DNA of 64,000 nt from Isoetes taiwanensis (GCA_021234155.1 JAJEKV010000146.1:1366001-1430000), one strand, 5' to 3'. Positions 32,069 through 44,601 are shown, counted from the first letter of the stretch. A program made the numbers and translations. The notes: generated from the sequence alone by a model not told the origin.

Positions 32069-33080
32069 GCATTAATGGCTTCAAATGAAATGTGGACACT
32101 TATGAAGATCTAATCAATCACAACCTAGGGAGAGACCATGGCACGACCCATTTCCATAAGGATTTCATTAAACTTCTATACTAAGTTATGCTCTGCAATT
32201 ATTTCATACTAACCAATCACTTCATGGTCCAAGCGACCTATGATTTCTCAGTTCTTCATAAACTGGCTTATAACTAGCATTGTTTCCCAGCACGTCTTTC
32301 AAGCTTTGTCCCTGGCCGAGATTCAGTCAATACCTTAAATCTAATAGAGCAATTAGACTAGTTCTTACTCGTTCACTCAAAATGAACAAAATGAAAACAC
32401 ACAGGCTCCAAGAGAAATCGGAACTTGGCTCTGATACCAATTTGATACGATTAACTAGTCTCCAGAGATCTATTGCAAAAACAATCGTCAAGAAACAAGT
32501 CAAATAAGCACAAATCCACCCTTCCGGCCGGGTAAGCTCACCACCCAACCGGGTTGTCCTTGAGCAAGAGACTTCCAAAGAAAGGAAATAACGCAAGTTA
32601 GCCACTACAAATCCTTTGTAGCAAAAACACAAATTTGAGGAATAGGCTAGGCTTAGGATTTGGCTTAGACCTTCAACTGGGATAGAAAACAAGCTTCCCT
32701 CCATATACGCTTACTAGGTCCCTTACATAACATTTACTTCCTTTATAAAAAGGTAAAGGTATCCCTTAATAAGCCTTATTTGAATGACGTCCTTATATTT
32801 AGCCCAAGTCCCTTTTTAACATTAAAAGTACCCCTTTGTGTTCATCAATATAATAGATGCGTATCTTTCTTAGTTATAATAATAGTTTACTATCTTTTCT
32901 AAGGTTCTTAGATTAGCTTATGGTTTATAACTTGTCCTATCTTATATTAGTTAAAAACATCCCCCAAACTTATGGTATATTCACTAAGATAACATAAACA
33001 AGGGTTAACATAAATATTTACAGCTTTCTTTCTCATACTTTTGCTCCCGACAACCACCCCCCCCGAGCGCCACCATATCA

Positions 33081-34330
33081 CAAGCGTATTACTGTCCAGT
33101 TTAAAAAAACCCCTCCCCACCCTTAAAGGGTTGTTTGGGGGAAAAACTGTGACAGGAATAGGCTTGCTGTCAAACTGTACAAATACAGAAACAAATACAA
33201 ATATAGACAAAAATATGTACATGCATCAGGTAAGTGCCCGAGGGCTAAGCTGATCTCTGCGATCGATGATCTCTTGAATTATATGAGCCCAATCTCCGTA
33301 CCAAGCTCGTGCTCAGCATCTCATGCAGGGGCTGGCCAGGATGGACCAGCTCAGCATAGCATGTCCGAATGTCATCATATGCCGGACAACTCTAAAGGGC
33401 GTGGCATTCGTCTTCCATAGCTCCAACCTGGCAGCGTTGACAAAGCCTCTCCTTACAGAGCTCCCCAACCCATCTCCCTGTCTCAATCCAGAGATGGTGT
33501 GCACCTGTGTGGATAGAGGCAATGGATCTGCACTTTTTCATGGGTAGATGAGTGCGCAGGTAGCATTGTGGGCCCCGCTCCAACTTGGGATTTATGTGGC
33601 ATTGATAATATGCCGTCTTGACCTGTTCAAGGGTGCTGGCATCCCATAGCTTACTGAGAAAGCTTGCGTAAAGGTATTGTCTGAGAATGCGGTGATCTGC
33701 CTCTGTTTCCACTTGGACGCACCTGTGATCCTGCACATTCCATCTGGCTAGCCATTGAGCTCTCTTTTCCCGCCAGCAGGCTTTTAGGCGTGGAGGCCCC
33801 ATTGCCATAGTGTAATCGAGGTGAGGGAGACGAGTATCATCCATGCTGACCACCTTCTGGAAGTAGACGATGTGTCTGTCAAGGGCTCCTCTTTGAAGAG
33901 GCAAGAAACCTACTTCCTGCAACAGTATCTGGTATGGGACTATGGACTTCACCCCCAGGGCTCGTGCCAAGAAAGCTTTCTGCACCTGCTCCAAGTCGTT
34001 CCAAGTGGCAAGGGAAATCACTAGGCCCCAGACCTCGATCCCGTACAAAAGCACAGGTTCTACTAGCACCTTGAGTAGGTGCGATTGGTGGACCCAATCA
34101 TACAGCTCCACTTTGTGGCTATTGTTCTCCATTGCATAGAGTGCCTTCTAACCTGCTGCGGCTCGCAGCCGGATGGAATTGTCCCAGTTCATGGCCGACG
34201 GGAACTCCACCCCCAAATATTTGTAAGCGGACACCACTTCAACATTTTGGCCACGATAAGTGAGGATTGGAGGCGTTGGCTAGCGTGCGGACGATACCAG
34301 AAGATAGCAAAATTTGGTCATGAAATAATT
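33081..34330 (-). pseudogene. LINE fragment A, reverse transcriptase C-terminal region
   Basis: The minus-strand ORF of 246 aa (33392-34132) shows a LINE post-RT region: YGIEVWGL, the hydrophobic-rich middle, and a C-terminal IHTGAHHLWIETGRW followed by RLCQRC and EDECHALF, a Cys/His cluster common after LINE reverse transcriptases. A frame change near 33400 carries the tail on in another frame. Upstream (34135-34330) the same protein continues with stops (SAYKYLGVEF, as in the thumb region of LINE RTs). The copy is 5'-truncated near 34330; its 3' end is displaced to 27030-27139 by the composite insertion. It is related to fragment B at 38.8 kb and more distantly to the LINE at 52-56.6 kb. 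Confidence 0.82.
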
Positions 34331-35500
34331 TTTTCTTCCAATGAAGTTCATAGGAACAATGTGTTGTTTTTTCACCTTTGTTATTCTTTATGCCTGCTAC
34401 TGAATGGGCTATATTTAAGTTCAAATCATTTTTCAGTTTCAATTTAAGATAAAGAGCAATGTTTTGAAGCTAGTTACATCCTTGCTTCATGGAGTTTCAA
34501 AGATGCAAGTAGCATTGTGTCATGAGATAGTTCTTTGTTAAATAAAGTTTATAAGTTTTTTTCTGTCTTCCTAAATCACATATATACTTATGTATATTGT
34601 TCCCTAAATCATATAAGACATTGAGCATACAATCATTAACATTGCTTATCTTAGCCTGTTGACTGGGTTTGAGTATGGGCACAAATTCATAAAAGAAAAA
34701 TTACTCAAGATATGCATTGCAAGCACCAAGTATAGTTTGGCAATGTTGTGCTGCCAATCTAGAGGTTATGTACGCAATGTAAAATATTAAGAATATTGAA
34801 ATAGAAGAGAACCAAATGGTTCATATAACACATGTACAACATATTTGAATTTCATGTTGTGATACTTTCTTTTGCTAGACATTATTCTTGCCAACAGGTG
34901 GGCTATGGTTGCGTTCTAAGGTAATAACATTTTGTTTGCAATTGTTACCTAATTATAAACATTGGCATATAGAAACAACACTAATAACAATGGGTCAATT
35001 AACTCTACCTCATGCTCTTTACTTGCACATATAGTAAAAATCTTCAATCCACACAACCCGACTAATAACTTATTCAATAGCCAATCAATTTAACTAGATT
35101 CAATACAACTACATGAAGAAGCAATGCCACACGCCTTTTCGGATGGTGAGTCCTGTTTTATAGCGGCTATGGTTATGCAAGGTGTTTGCGATGAGCCATG
35201 TCTATGGCTTTGGAGATGATGTGAAGGTAATATGCACTTGAAGCATAATGCAATGTGTTGAGAATGGGAAAAGGGATTGCAGACTATAATCAAAAGTAGA
35301 TAAGTTACAATTACAAGCTTTTGTTTATGCCTAAGAAGAATAGCCATAAAGGCTTATGCCATTTTTGCAACAAATAACATCTTGATTCTGTTGGATTGGT
35401 TGTGCATGCCACTTATGCTTCTAGAGCTACATTTATTTAGGATTTTCAACTTATAAACATTTGGTCAAGATAGAAGGAGAGATGCTTGCTTTTTATTTAT
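34331..35500. other. Gene-free AT-rich stretch
   Basis: No domain-bearing ORF, repeat or RNA gene recognised. Antisense ORFs at 35090-35347 and 34497-34682 are short and without motifs. Confidence 0.4.
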
Positions 35501-36530
35501 AGGTTCCCAAATTTTACAGAACCCCAAAATTGCCCAGCAACGCTGGGCACCATTTCTAGTGTGTTACTATGATGATGATGGATACTTGGATTGTGATTGT
35601 GTTCTCTCTTTCTGTTCCTCCTGTGTTGTATGCATGGGGGTGGAGACCTAAGGGCCATCTAGAAGTAGAGATGTTCCTAGATAGAACCCTTAAAACCCAG
35701 TAATTGTGGCATGTGCACAAGAGCCCACCTGGCTATGGATGCTATATCGTGATTCAGCACCAGATAACGGCTACGATGGTGAAACGGGGGTGGGATCTTG
35801 CCTAGCATGGCTACAGGACTCCTACAATATGCTAGGCTTATAGTCGGTTCTCGCGTTGGAGCCGGGTATGGGTCTGACACCTCTTGGGCCGCAGGAAACG
35901 TGCCTATATGGACGTCTTGGGATCGATGGGTGCATCAAGGCGGCCTATGGATTTTGGGGGGTTCAGTCGGGTACGGATGCGGGGGTCGCTAAGGAGGCAC
36001 GCATTCTCTAGTACACCCAGGGATCCATCGTTGTCGAGAAGGGGACGCCTCTCTGCCATGCCTCATTGGACCGGGGAGATGTAACTCGGAGTAGACTCAT
36101 AGGGTGATTCCATGGGATTGCGTCTCTGCCAGCCAATGCCATGTTATACTTTTGTCTGCTGATATCTTGAGGCCCTGACCGTCAATCGACCCCATGGAGT
36201 CTGAGCCCAAGGTAGAGCCCTTTATGATGTATTACTTATGTTATCTTGTACGTGTATTACCATGTGGATGATGTTGATGGATGGACCACCCTTCGTGGTG
36301 GTATATTATTTGAGCATGATTGTTGTGTGCTAACACGTATGTACGCTTCCGTTGTATCCCATAGAGGACGTGGGCGGAATGACACCTCCGTGTTCCTCGC
36401 CCGGACACTTGGCCATCCTAAGTAGTCCGAGTTAGACGGACGGCCCTTCCATGGTGATGTAGTCGCCACGGGAGGGGAGTTCCTGTATTTATACGATGGG
36501 AGCATCGTATAGATTCTGGGAGCGTCACAT
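35501..36530. other. GC-richer island, unclassified (possible LTR-element remnant)
   Basis: Base composition rises between about 35640 and 36520, unlike the flanks. Short overlapping ORFs (35798, 35884, minus 35677, minus 36257) have no family motif. The sudden composition change and the following minisatellite suggest a mobile-element fragment, but I cannot assign ends. Confidence 0.3.
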
Positions 36531-36532
36531 AT

Positions 36533-38245
36533 GCCACTTGGGCTCCAACATGCCAAGGTGGCTCAACCATGCCACATGGGCGCCAACATGCCAAGGTGAT
36601 CAACCATGCCACGTGGTCTCTAACATGCTAACATGGCTCAAACATGACACCTAGGCTCCAACATTCCAATTCAAATATTAATGGGCTAAAATGCCATTTC
36701 TAATGAAATATTTTTTAATGGTTTAATTGGTTTGATGTGTTATTTTTTATGGTTCAAATATTGTGCCCCTGGGATCTACCATGCCACCTGGTGGGCTCCA
36801 ACATGCCTCGTGGTCTCTAACATTCCACGCGGGCTCCAACATGTCACCCAGGCTCCGGCATGCCTAGGTGGCTCAAACATGCCACCTAGACTCCAACATG
36901 CCAAGGTGGCTCAACCATGCCACGTGGGCTCCAACATGCCAAGGTGGCACCAACATTCCAATTCAAACATTAATGGCCTAAAAATGCCATTTCTAATGAA
37001 ATATTTTTAATTGATTTCATGTGTTATTTTTTATGGTTCAAATGGTGTATAGGGGAATGGAGGTTGGGGTATCCATTCCGAGTTTTCAGGTGGGGTCCTG
37101 CGACCAGTGTTAGCCCAGAGTGGTTCACCTGGAAACCGGAATGGAGGCCCCAACCTAAGTTGGAAAGTATTTGTTTTCATTTTCAAAGATGTTGCGCTTC
37201 TGATTTCGGCCAAGAGCTTCAGCAACAGCTCCAGAGCCTGCAAAGCTTCAGATTTTAAACTTTAAAATAGTTCTTATGCTAAGCTCATCAGCATTGCCTA
37301 GATCCTGAGCTTCAGATGTGAAGCTAAAGCTGCAAAGAGATGCTATTTCTTCCGGCCAGAGGCTTCCCATTTCATTTGAAGCCTGTGGATGAATTTTGTC
37401 GGACTGAAAACATTAAACAAGAAGAGCCTTTTGTTAATCATAGGGCCTTACCATTTCTGTGCTGCCGTGGTAGCCTTACCATTTCTGTGCTTTTCGTTCT
37501 AGCCAGAGGAAACCTGTGAAGGGAATGCAACATCGGCGACATCCTCTGCCCCTAACCGAACCCTAACGATTTAACCTAACCCTAAAGATCTGAGTGGTCG
37601 ACAACTGTTAAGCGAAATGGTTATATCTATTTCCATTCCGTGTTGTGGGCAAGGGACACGTGGCGGAACTAGAATACCCGCCATGAAAAAAATTTGACCC
37701 AACTTCTATATTGTGCCCCTATAATCCACCATGCCACCTGGTTGGCTCCAACATGCCACGCAGGCTCTAACATGCTAAGGTGGCTCAAACATGCCACGCA
37801 GGCTCCAACATGCCAAGGTGGCTCAAATTTGCCGCCTAGGCGGCTCCAACATGCCACGCAGGCTCTAACATGCCAAGGTGGCTCAAACATGCCACGCAAG
37901 CTCCAACATGCCAAGGTGCCTCAAATTTGCCGCCTAGGCGGCTCCAACATGCCACCTAGGCTTCAACATGCAAAGGTGACAAACATGCCACCTAGGCTCC
38001 AACATGCCAAGGTGGCTCAAAACATGCCACATAGGCTCCAACATGCTCTAGTCTCCCTTCCTCCGTCCCTCCTTCCCTCCCCCTCTGTCTCTCTCTGATT
38101 GGGTCTGATAGAAGTGTCAGCACCTTACCCAAGTCGAACAAGGCCAGGACTTTGCGCGGTTGCCTCAACAGAAGGGAGAGGCTAGACACCAGGAGACAGA
38201 CCTCAGAAAGGTTGCCAAGACAGCCTTTCCCGCGGGAAATATTTT
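36533..38245. mobile_element. Partial copy of the foldback/minisatellite family
   Basis: Minisatellite blocks at 36540-36665, 36776-36960 and 37722-38050 have the same ~19-bp unit (ctccaacatgccaaggtgg, ctcaaacatgccacctagg) as the arrays at 57.0-58.6 and 60.9-61.7 kb. After the array, 38110-38240 (cgaacaaggccaggactttg, agaaaggttgcc) matches the inner arm sequence at 58800-58920. So one arm-like portion of the foldback family is present here, without a visible inverted partner. A block containing atgccatttctaatgaaata is repeated at 36690 and 36985. Confidence 0.75.
37050..37165. repeat. Hairpin-like inverted repeat (~110 bp)
   Basis: Arms near 37057-37103 (ggaatggaggttggggt, ccattccgag) and 37122-37160 (accggaatggaggccccaac) are complementary with several mismatches. 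It sits in a segment that interrupts the minisatellite and may be a small MITE. Confidence 0.45.
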
Positions 38246-38770
38246 TCTTAGGGTCTTTTTGTTTGGGCAACTTGGTCTTGTTTTCCACTAACATTAATGT
38301 TAGTGAATAATCCCTAATATTAATGTATCCAAGAAATTTATCTCAGTGCTCCGACCCCTTCAACATAAAAGGGCATTCATGAATCACACTTTTGTTACAA
38401 ATAAACATGCATCAAACCAAGCTTGCCTCCAGATTATTATAATACTCTATAATATGGAATAAAACAAGCAACCATCAAATATGGGAAACAAAAATATTCT
38501 AGCATGGCTGGCTGTCTTTGTTCTAGAAACAGGTCGCTCAAATAAAGGTTTTCCATTGTCGAGGAAAAATTATGATCTGTTGAAATAGTTTGATTTCCAT
38601 ATATGCATAATCCACTTATAATTTGAGCCAAGAAGTTCTGCACAAAAGACAACATTATGATGATTGCGGCTGATTGCAATCTTGCCCCTGCATGGCTGTT
38701 GTTGGAAACCTATGACCATTATGGGAGCTGTCCAAAATGTTGTATTAAAAGGCATTCTATTCAATCCAAG

Positions 38771-39370
38771 GAATAGAATAGAATAGAATAGAATAACTTC
38801 TATGACCTTTAACTTATTTAAATAGAATAGAATAGAATAGGATTTTTATCGTCCACGGAGACCAATTGGCCTATGGGACCAAAACAAAAAGAGAGCAGCA
38901 AGCGTATTACTGTCAGAATTAAAAAACCCCCGCCCCGAAGGGTTTTCGAGGGAAAAAACTTAGCAGTAATAAGTAAGCTGGTACACTGAACAATTATATA
39001 GGACAATTCAATACTATCTCGGAGGACACAACTGAGTCCGTGTATCCATAACCTCCTGGAGGTATGACCCCAACAAGCCTACGGACGCCATATTCAATAA
39101 CTCGTGCAGCGGCTGGTCAGACACAACTAACCGAACATACCGCGCTCGGATATAGGCAAATGTTGGGCAAATCTAGAGGGCATGACATCCATCTTCAATG
39201 GCGCCCTGATGGCAACACTGACAAAGCCTATCCTCCCGTGCTTTCCGAGTCCAACGCCCTGTCTCAATGCGAAGACAATGTGCACCCATGTGAATGGAAG
39301 TTATAAGTCTACGCTTCTTCATGGGCAAATAAGGGAGCATCAGCAAATATGTCAAAGATATGCCTGTAGC
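38771..39370 (-). pseudogene. LINE fragment B, 3' end
   Basis: The minus-strand 60-aa ORF at 39173-39355 (TSIHMGAHCLRIETGRW, then DRLCQCC, EDGCHAL) is homologous to the C-terminal end of LINE fragment A. The non-coding 3' part follows (gtattactg, ttttatcgtccacggagacc) and ends in gaata runs at 38771-38793 and 38820-38838. The copy is strongly 5'-truncated near 39370. It provides the uninterrupted sequence that reveals the insertion in fragment A. Confidence 0.8.
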
Positions 39371-41040
39371 TCAAACCAAAATTGATGATATATTATATAG
39401 ATAAATATGAGTGCATTTGTGGCAGATGCACATGTATGCAAAGCATTGTCTTGCAATGTATACAAGAGAACTTGATTAACACTAGAGTCGTCACATGATG
39501 TACCAGAAAAGGTGCATTTGCACAGTTTGCGTTTAAATTCATATAAAATCAAAGGTTCAATAATCAGTCAAACCCTTCTTACATGTTAATATATGGTATT
39601 TATGTTGCACGAAAAAAATACCTAAAAATCTGTTGGTCCCTGCTTATGAGAGTTATGCTTAGGTAAACATAAGGGGGTCAAGTCTATTTTGCTTCATGTT
39701 TAGATAGAGTAAAACTGTCTCGGTAGAAGATTTTTATTATTTTTTTCATTATTTTTATATTTTACTTCATGAGTTAGAGAGTAAGACACAAAAAACTACA
39801 CCTCAATTTGAGGTCTGAGAAGGAAGATAGAGTTGTTTGAATATAACAGGGTCAAAACTATTGTTTGTCTTATGTGAACCAATTCTAGTTTCTAGAAAGC
39901 TGTTCCCAAATCAAATCTCTAACTTTTGTAGGAAAATGACTTTTGACCTACAAGTTTTGGATATAAGTAGTAGACACTAGTACTAAGTTTGGATCTAAGA
40001 AAAATGTCCATTAGCCTTAATGATGAAATTTTGATTTTCTTTGATTTTTTCATTTACAAGTGACTGATAACTTATGTCTATATAAGAGTAAAATGGTTCA
40101 AATTCATCCTCCAAAAACTCATATTATGAAAGGTTATTATGTTATGGGATCATTCCAAAAACAAACACGTAAAAAAAGGCACAGCATTTGTTCATAAGAA
40201 ATCATGAAAGGTTTGTATTCCTGAGACCATTACTGGTCCACCTTCTTTTTAAAATTAAGAACTCCCTCATGTTCATCAATTTCAGTTTCAATTGTGGGAT
40301 ATAAACACCTCGTGGGCTACTCCATTCATTAAAAATAATCAACGCTCATGATCTTGAAGTTAGAGTAACTTTCTAGTGTCCATTCCAAATTATCTGTTAG
40401 ACTACGCGTTCCACGGATTGAATGGTGAATTCAAAACTTGCACTTTCAAACTTCTCAAGTTGTGGAAGCAATGCAAAAGAATGAAAACCAAATATAAAAA
40501 GCTATAACTATGAAAAATAAAGGTTGACTTCTATGTCTGTTTCCTATTGCTGGTCCACATGGGTTAGGATCATTCAAAAAGCCAGAACATCCTCATTTTA
40601 ATTGGTTTTCGGCCTTAAGAATGTATAAATTCCATGTATAGTATTCTATTTGAAAAAATTAGTTGTTGCTAGAATTGCATTATTTAATGGTAACATTGAA
40701 GCACAAGCAAATTGAACCTATATGAATCTCCACTCACCCTTCAAAAATTATGTTAAAGGAGGTAGAAAATCACCATATCATTGTATAAGTAATAAATAAA
40801 CAATAAATAGAATTGGTAATGATAATTAAAGAGATTTACTTCTATACCCAATTCGTCTAATTGTGGACTATAACAGTCACTGCCCATTTATATTCAAGTC
40901 TTACATATAGTAATATGTTATTTTTAACATCAAATTGGAGATCTATATTGCCGATGAAGCTTAAATCCATAAAAATCATAGTCTATCATGAAAAACAAGC
41001 TAAAGTTACTATTGTCTTCTTTTTTATTTTGTGATAGCAT
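39371..41040. other. Gene-free AT-rich stretch
   Basis: No ORF above background, no repeat and no RNA gene recognised over about 1.7 kb. Confidence 0.4.
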
Positions 41041-42840
41041 TGGATTATGTGCCAGAGAATGCCACATGTTATGCCATATGCGGCGTTCCCTTCAGTCTTG
41101 CATCCCCCTTGCGGTACACTGGTTGCCCGTATTGAATGCCGATTTCGAATTTTTATGATAGAGGAAGCAGGGTGTGCTATCTCCAAGCTTTGTTCCGCCT
41201 ACTCACAACTAAGACGATGGAGAGCAGACCAATTGACATGTAGATTTTCATGTTATCGGAGTAAAGTCAGATTTGCCATACCGACTTTTGGGAAAGGTGT
41301 AGGGTTGAAGTTTTGTATCCCTGGCCCGGAAATGGGACTAGGATGACTATATGGGTTTTGCTCGGCTATGGCATAGCCATAACCTAAATGGCTTCTTTTT
41401 GTAGCACCTGAAGCCGTGGCAAATAGAGTTCCGATTAATTGTAAGCAACGTGAAAAGGGGTAGAGAATCACTATCATTTTTCTTGAATTTAGTTCTCATA
41501 TCATTTCATATCTAGCAGTACCCCCAGCATGACATTCCTTTTCCAGAAACCTCTCACTAGCCATGATGCAAAAAAACTCGAAGCTACTGTGATGCAGACT
41601 CAACACAGTTGCTAATTCTCTACTATCTCTTTGCATTTCAGTTGTGAGTAGCCTCTTTAATTTGTATCTTCCGTTTCATACTCTCAGTAATAGAGAGTGT
41701 TTTTGCCGCTTTGACAAATAGGGTTAGGATAATGAATTCAGATATGACTGATCATGATGATGATGATAATCATTCTTGGAAACTGCTGCTTTGGTCGGAA
41801 TATGGTTTTGGTATTTGGGTACAAATGACGGAGATGGAATTGAGAATTGAATATTTTTGCTTTGTCCTGTGTACATCGTTTGCCCTTTGCAAGTTCACAG
41901 TTTCTTTTCCTCTTTCTGTTGTCTGGAAATCTTGCAACACAGTAATAAATATAATGTTATGTTTTCTTTCGTTTACAGCTTGGGAGTAGCTGGAGGTCTA
42001 TTATTTTCCATTAACATGGTTAATTGCTTCATTCGATTAGTGAGTATTTAATGTACAAATTATCTACGTTTATTTGTGTGATAGAACTGTTTGTGCACCT
42101 CCTAAGTTATACATGATTTGTTGCTGCTACAGATTCTATTCAAATGTTAAAGCGGGTGTATACTGGGCATTACATGTAAACCCATTTATATATTGACGAA
42201 ACATGAACAATGATTCTGGATTCAAGAAAGCTTATTAAATTGCTTGCTTATCTTGCTACAACTTTCAAGTTTGAGTTTTTTTAGACATTTTATGCCATTT
42301 CTCCTACTTCTACTTGCAATTCATAGTAACTTCTTTGATTTTAAGATGTTCCTCATTTGGATTGAGAGTCGATTATGAGATGTTGTCATGATTTATTGCT
42401 GGTTCTTTGTCTAGGTATATCTGGAGTTGCAAATTTGTTGGAGTGTCCCAACATGTTTGGAAATAACATATTTGGAATAGAAGGTATTGCAATCTTGGAT
42501 ATATTTTTTTCCTTCTCTCAGGTATGCTAATTTCCTTCCCATGCACTTGCCAGGGTTTATTGTGAGATGTTGGTTCATTTTCTAGGGTAGAAGGTCTTAT
42601 AATATATTTGGAACATGCTGCTTGCTGATTGGAGATTAGATGGCATAAACTATATTTTAACTCTTTATGTAGATTCTTGAGATTCATGACGACTCTAACG
42701 GTTCTGGCATTTTCCCACACAGTAGACCATCCAAAAATGCACAGTTATAACTTTGAATGCAAGTTCTTAGCTCAGATATATACCGTTTAATGATGTATTC
42801 TTTTTCTGGACAAATAACTGTATTAAACTTGAAATATTCT
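41041..42840. other. Unclassified stretch, one unrecognised ORF
   Basis: A plus-strand 99-aa ORF at 41047-41346 lies in a locally GC-richer segment, but I see no family motif and an antisense frame is also open. The remainder to 42840 is AT-rich and intron-like, with no clear exon. It leads into the RRM exon at 42850. Confidence 0.3.
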
Positions 42841-42849
42841 GGTTCACAC

Positions 42850-42966
42850 ATCAAAGCAGTTTATGTTTGTAATTTACTAGCATCTGCTATTAAAGAGCAA
42901 TTAAAGAGTTTATTTGAGCATCATGGTGAGATCTCAAAAGTTATCTTGCCTGCTTCTAGAATGAAG
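42850..42966 (+). pseudogene. Isolated RRM exon, hnRNP Q/LIF2-like
   Basis: Translates to IKAVYVCNLL, then KEQLKSLFEHHGEISKVIL, and ends ASRMK directly before a gtaagt splice donor at 42967. VYVxNL is the RNP2-type first strand of an RNA recognition motif; the helix and second strand (LFEHHGEISKVIL) match the plant hnRNP Q/SYNCRIP-like subgroup (established family pattern). RNP1 would lie in the next exon, which I cannot find in the following kilobase. No convincing upstream exon either. It is most likely a captured or degenerate single exon. Confidence 0.6.
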
Positions 42967-43532
42967 GTAAGTCCTCTAGAATTAAATAGTTTGTTTATTT
43001 GTTGGTTGTCCGCTTTCTTGCTCTTTGGCAATATTATACGAAAAAAAATAGAGTCTACATCTCTGGATTATGGCAGGCCTTCTGCCATAAATCTCTGGGA
43101 GGCCTGCTTTTGTCTACAAGGCTGATATTTATGGTGGTACCAGGGCTGCATATGGTTCAAGGGCATATAATCAAGCAAGCTAATGTCCATCTTCTAGCCT
43201 TTTCTTTTACAAATCAAAGAGATCAAATATGTAAAAACCATCAATTTTGCAATATTTATAGCAAAGTCCAGGTTGATTCTAAGCTGCTTATGATAATCTA
43301 CCATTTATGCCAGGTTTAGGTTTGCTGCAGAAATATTAGGAAATGTAGAAGACCATCTATTTCAACAACTAGCATGCATTACTACAATACATTTTTCGGG
43401 CAAAGAGTAGTTTAAAAAGAAGCTGGCAATATTTTGCATGTCTCTAGATTTTGCAAGTTTGCTTGGTTGTTAAACTGTTTAATGGATTGTCTGAACATGT
43501 TTAGGGTTTATCAAGAGATTTTGCCATGGTAG
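42967..43532. other. Intron-like or intergenic stretch
   Basis: Follows the donor of the RRM exon; contains no recognisable next exon. Confidence 0.35.
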
Positions 43533-43880
43533 CATGACTAGCATAGATTCTGTACACGTATTTATGTCCAACAAATATAATTTAAGATGTATTGGCTATT
43601 ACAATAATATGATCATTATTTTAAGAAGTCTTTCTCAAAACCAAATTCAAAATTTAATAAGGGTGCCTTCGCACTGACCGTTAAGTTAGGATTGGGTTAA
43701 GGTTTTAACAGTTTTGAGTTTCACACCACAAGTTAGGTTAGAGTTCCGTTAAGTTATATATTTAGTATTCCGTTAATTTTCTTAACCTAAAATCACTAAT
43801 CCAAACCATCTTCACACCACTTTACGTTAAGTTAAGAAATTTAACGCAAAAATAACCCAAAAATAAAAATGAATTGGAAG

Positions 43881-43908
43881 TTAAAGTGACCTCCGGAGGT
43901 CACTTTAA
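43881..43908. repeat. Perfect 28-bp palindrome inside the TIR element
   Basis: The half-site ttaaagtgacctcc is followed at once by its exact complement, with no spacer. It lies about 220 bp inside the left end. It could be a protein-binding site or the relic of an internal inverted junction. Confidence 0.9.
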
Positions 43909-44284
43909 ATGTCAGACGCTGATTAGCATGGCGATCGTTATCGAGGTAGTCGCGGAGGTCGGAGAGGCGTCGCAGCAAAGCTGGTGCCGACGGAATTAGC
44001 TAAATCTAATGCAAGGTCGCTTGGGTCAAAAAGATAACATTTTTTTTTGCTTCTTTTGAACCATATTTGCGTTGGCATCTTTCTGTTGGAGTTCCCATCC
44101 TTCTGTTGGAGTTCCCATCGTAAGCTTCTTCCTGCAGGACTTTCCCAGCCTGTGGCATCTTTCTGTTGGTGTTTCCCTGCCCCATGCCCCTTCTGAATTT
44201 TGCTGGAAGGAAATAAACTCTTGCAAAAGCTCTGGGTGGCCTGAATAGGCGGTTGTTTTTTGTTCAAAGTTGGATTGTTGGTTG

Positions 44285-44437
44285 TTTCCCTTCTTTAGGA
44301 TCGTCATTCAAGAGCAAATCAGTTTTTGTTTGTTGGTTTCAAAGGATGCTAGAACAGAGTGTGTCTTTTACCAAATTTCAGCCCTGGAATCCCCTTCTAA
44401 GTTCTAAAGCTCTTTGTAGCAGAGCCGAATATGCAGA
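44285..44437 (+). other. Possible captured exon, origin unknown
   Basis: Open frame (GSSFKSKSVFVCWFQRMLEQ and FQPWNPLLSSKALCSR) running from near a cttctttag acceptor-like site to a gcagag|gtaagc donor. The Ser-rich, basic start could be from an organelle-targeted protein. I cannot identify the source gene. Confidence 0.3.
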
Positions 44438-44601
44438 GGTAAGCATTTTTTGCTGTGGGCTTCCACTATTTTTTGCATTTCAAGAATGCTGCCATCTCTG
44501 AGCTCTAATCTCTGGACAGTATATAAAGTCTATTTGTATTTGTTGTGTTCTGTTGGAAGCTAAGCAAACGTTTAAATATTGGCATTTGATATTTCTTTAG
44601 G

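Larger units (their letters stand above)
27840..33052 (-). mobile_element. Non-coding LTR element, minus strand
   Basis: LTRs lie at 27840-28416 (577 bp) and 32443-33052 (610 bp), bounded on the plus strand by tgatacgatt and gctcccgaca, i.e. TG...CA on the minus strand. The right copy has about 33 bp (cttccggccgggtaagctc region) that the left lacks. The complement of the primer site, cttggctctgatacca, is at 32424-32439 beside the right LTR, so the right LTR is the 5' one. The 4-kb interior has no gag or pol motif. The flanks ttatt and accac do not match, so there is no simple target duplication. Confidence 0.8.
27140..33080. mobile_element. Composite LTR insertion into LINE A, 5-bp TSD
   Basis: The insert starts tgatatgg, ends ccatatca, and is flanked by caagc at 27135-27139 and 33081-33085. 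The LINE resumes with gtattactg directly after the right duplication, exactly as in the uninterrupted copy at 38895-38910. Within it are a TRIM-like pair of 122-bp LTRs with a primer site (27140-27728), an inverted partial third LTR (27731-27833), and a minus-strand LTR element (27840-33052). The last element has no target duplication of its own, so the parts probably came together by recombination or nested insertion. Confidence 0.75.

Noticed and set aside
41047-41346. 99-aa ORF as a real gene or organelle-derived insert
   Set aside because: No family recognised, an antisense frame is also open, and I could not match it to a chloroplast or mitochondrial gene by eye.
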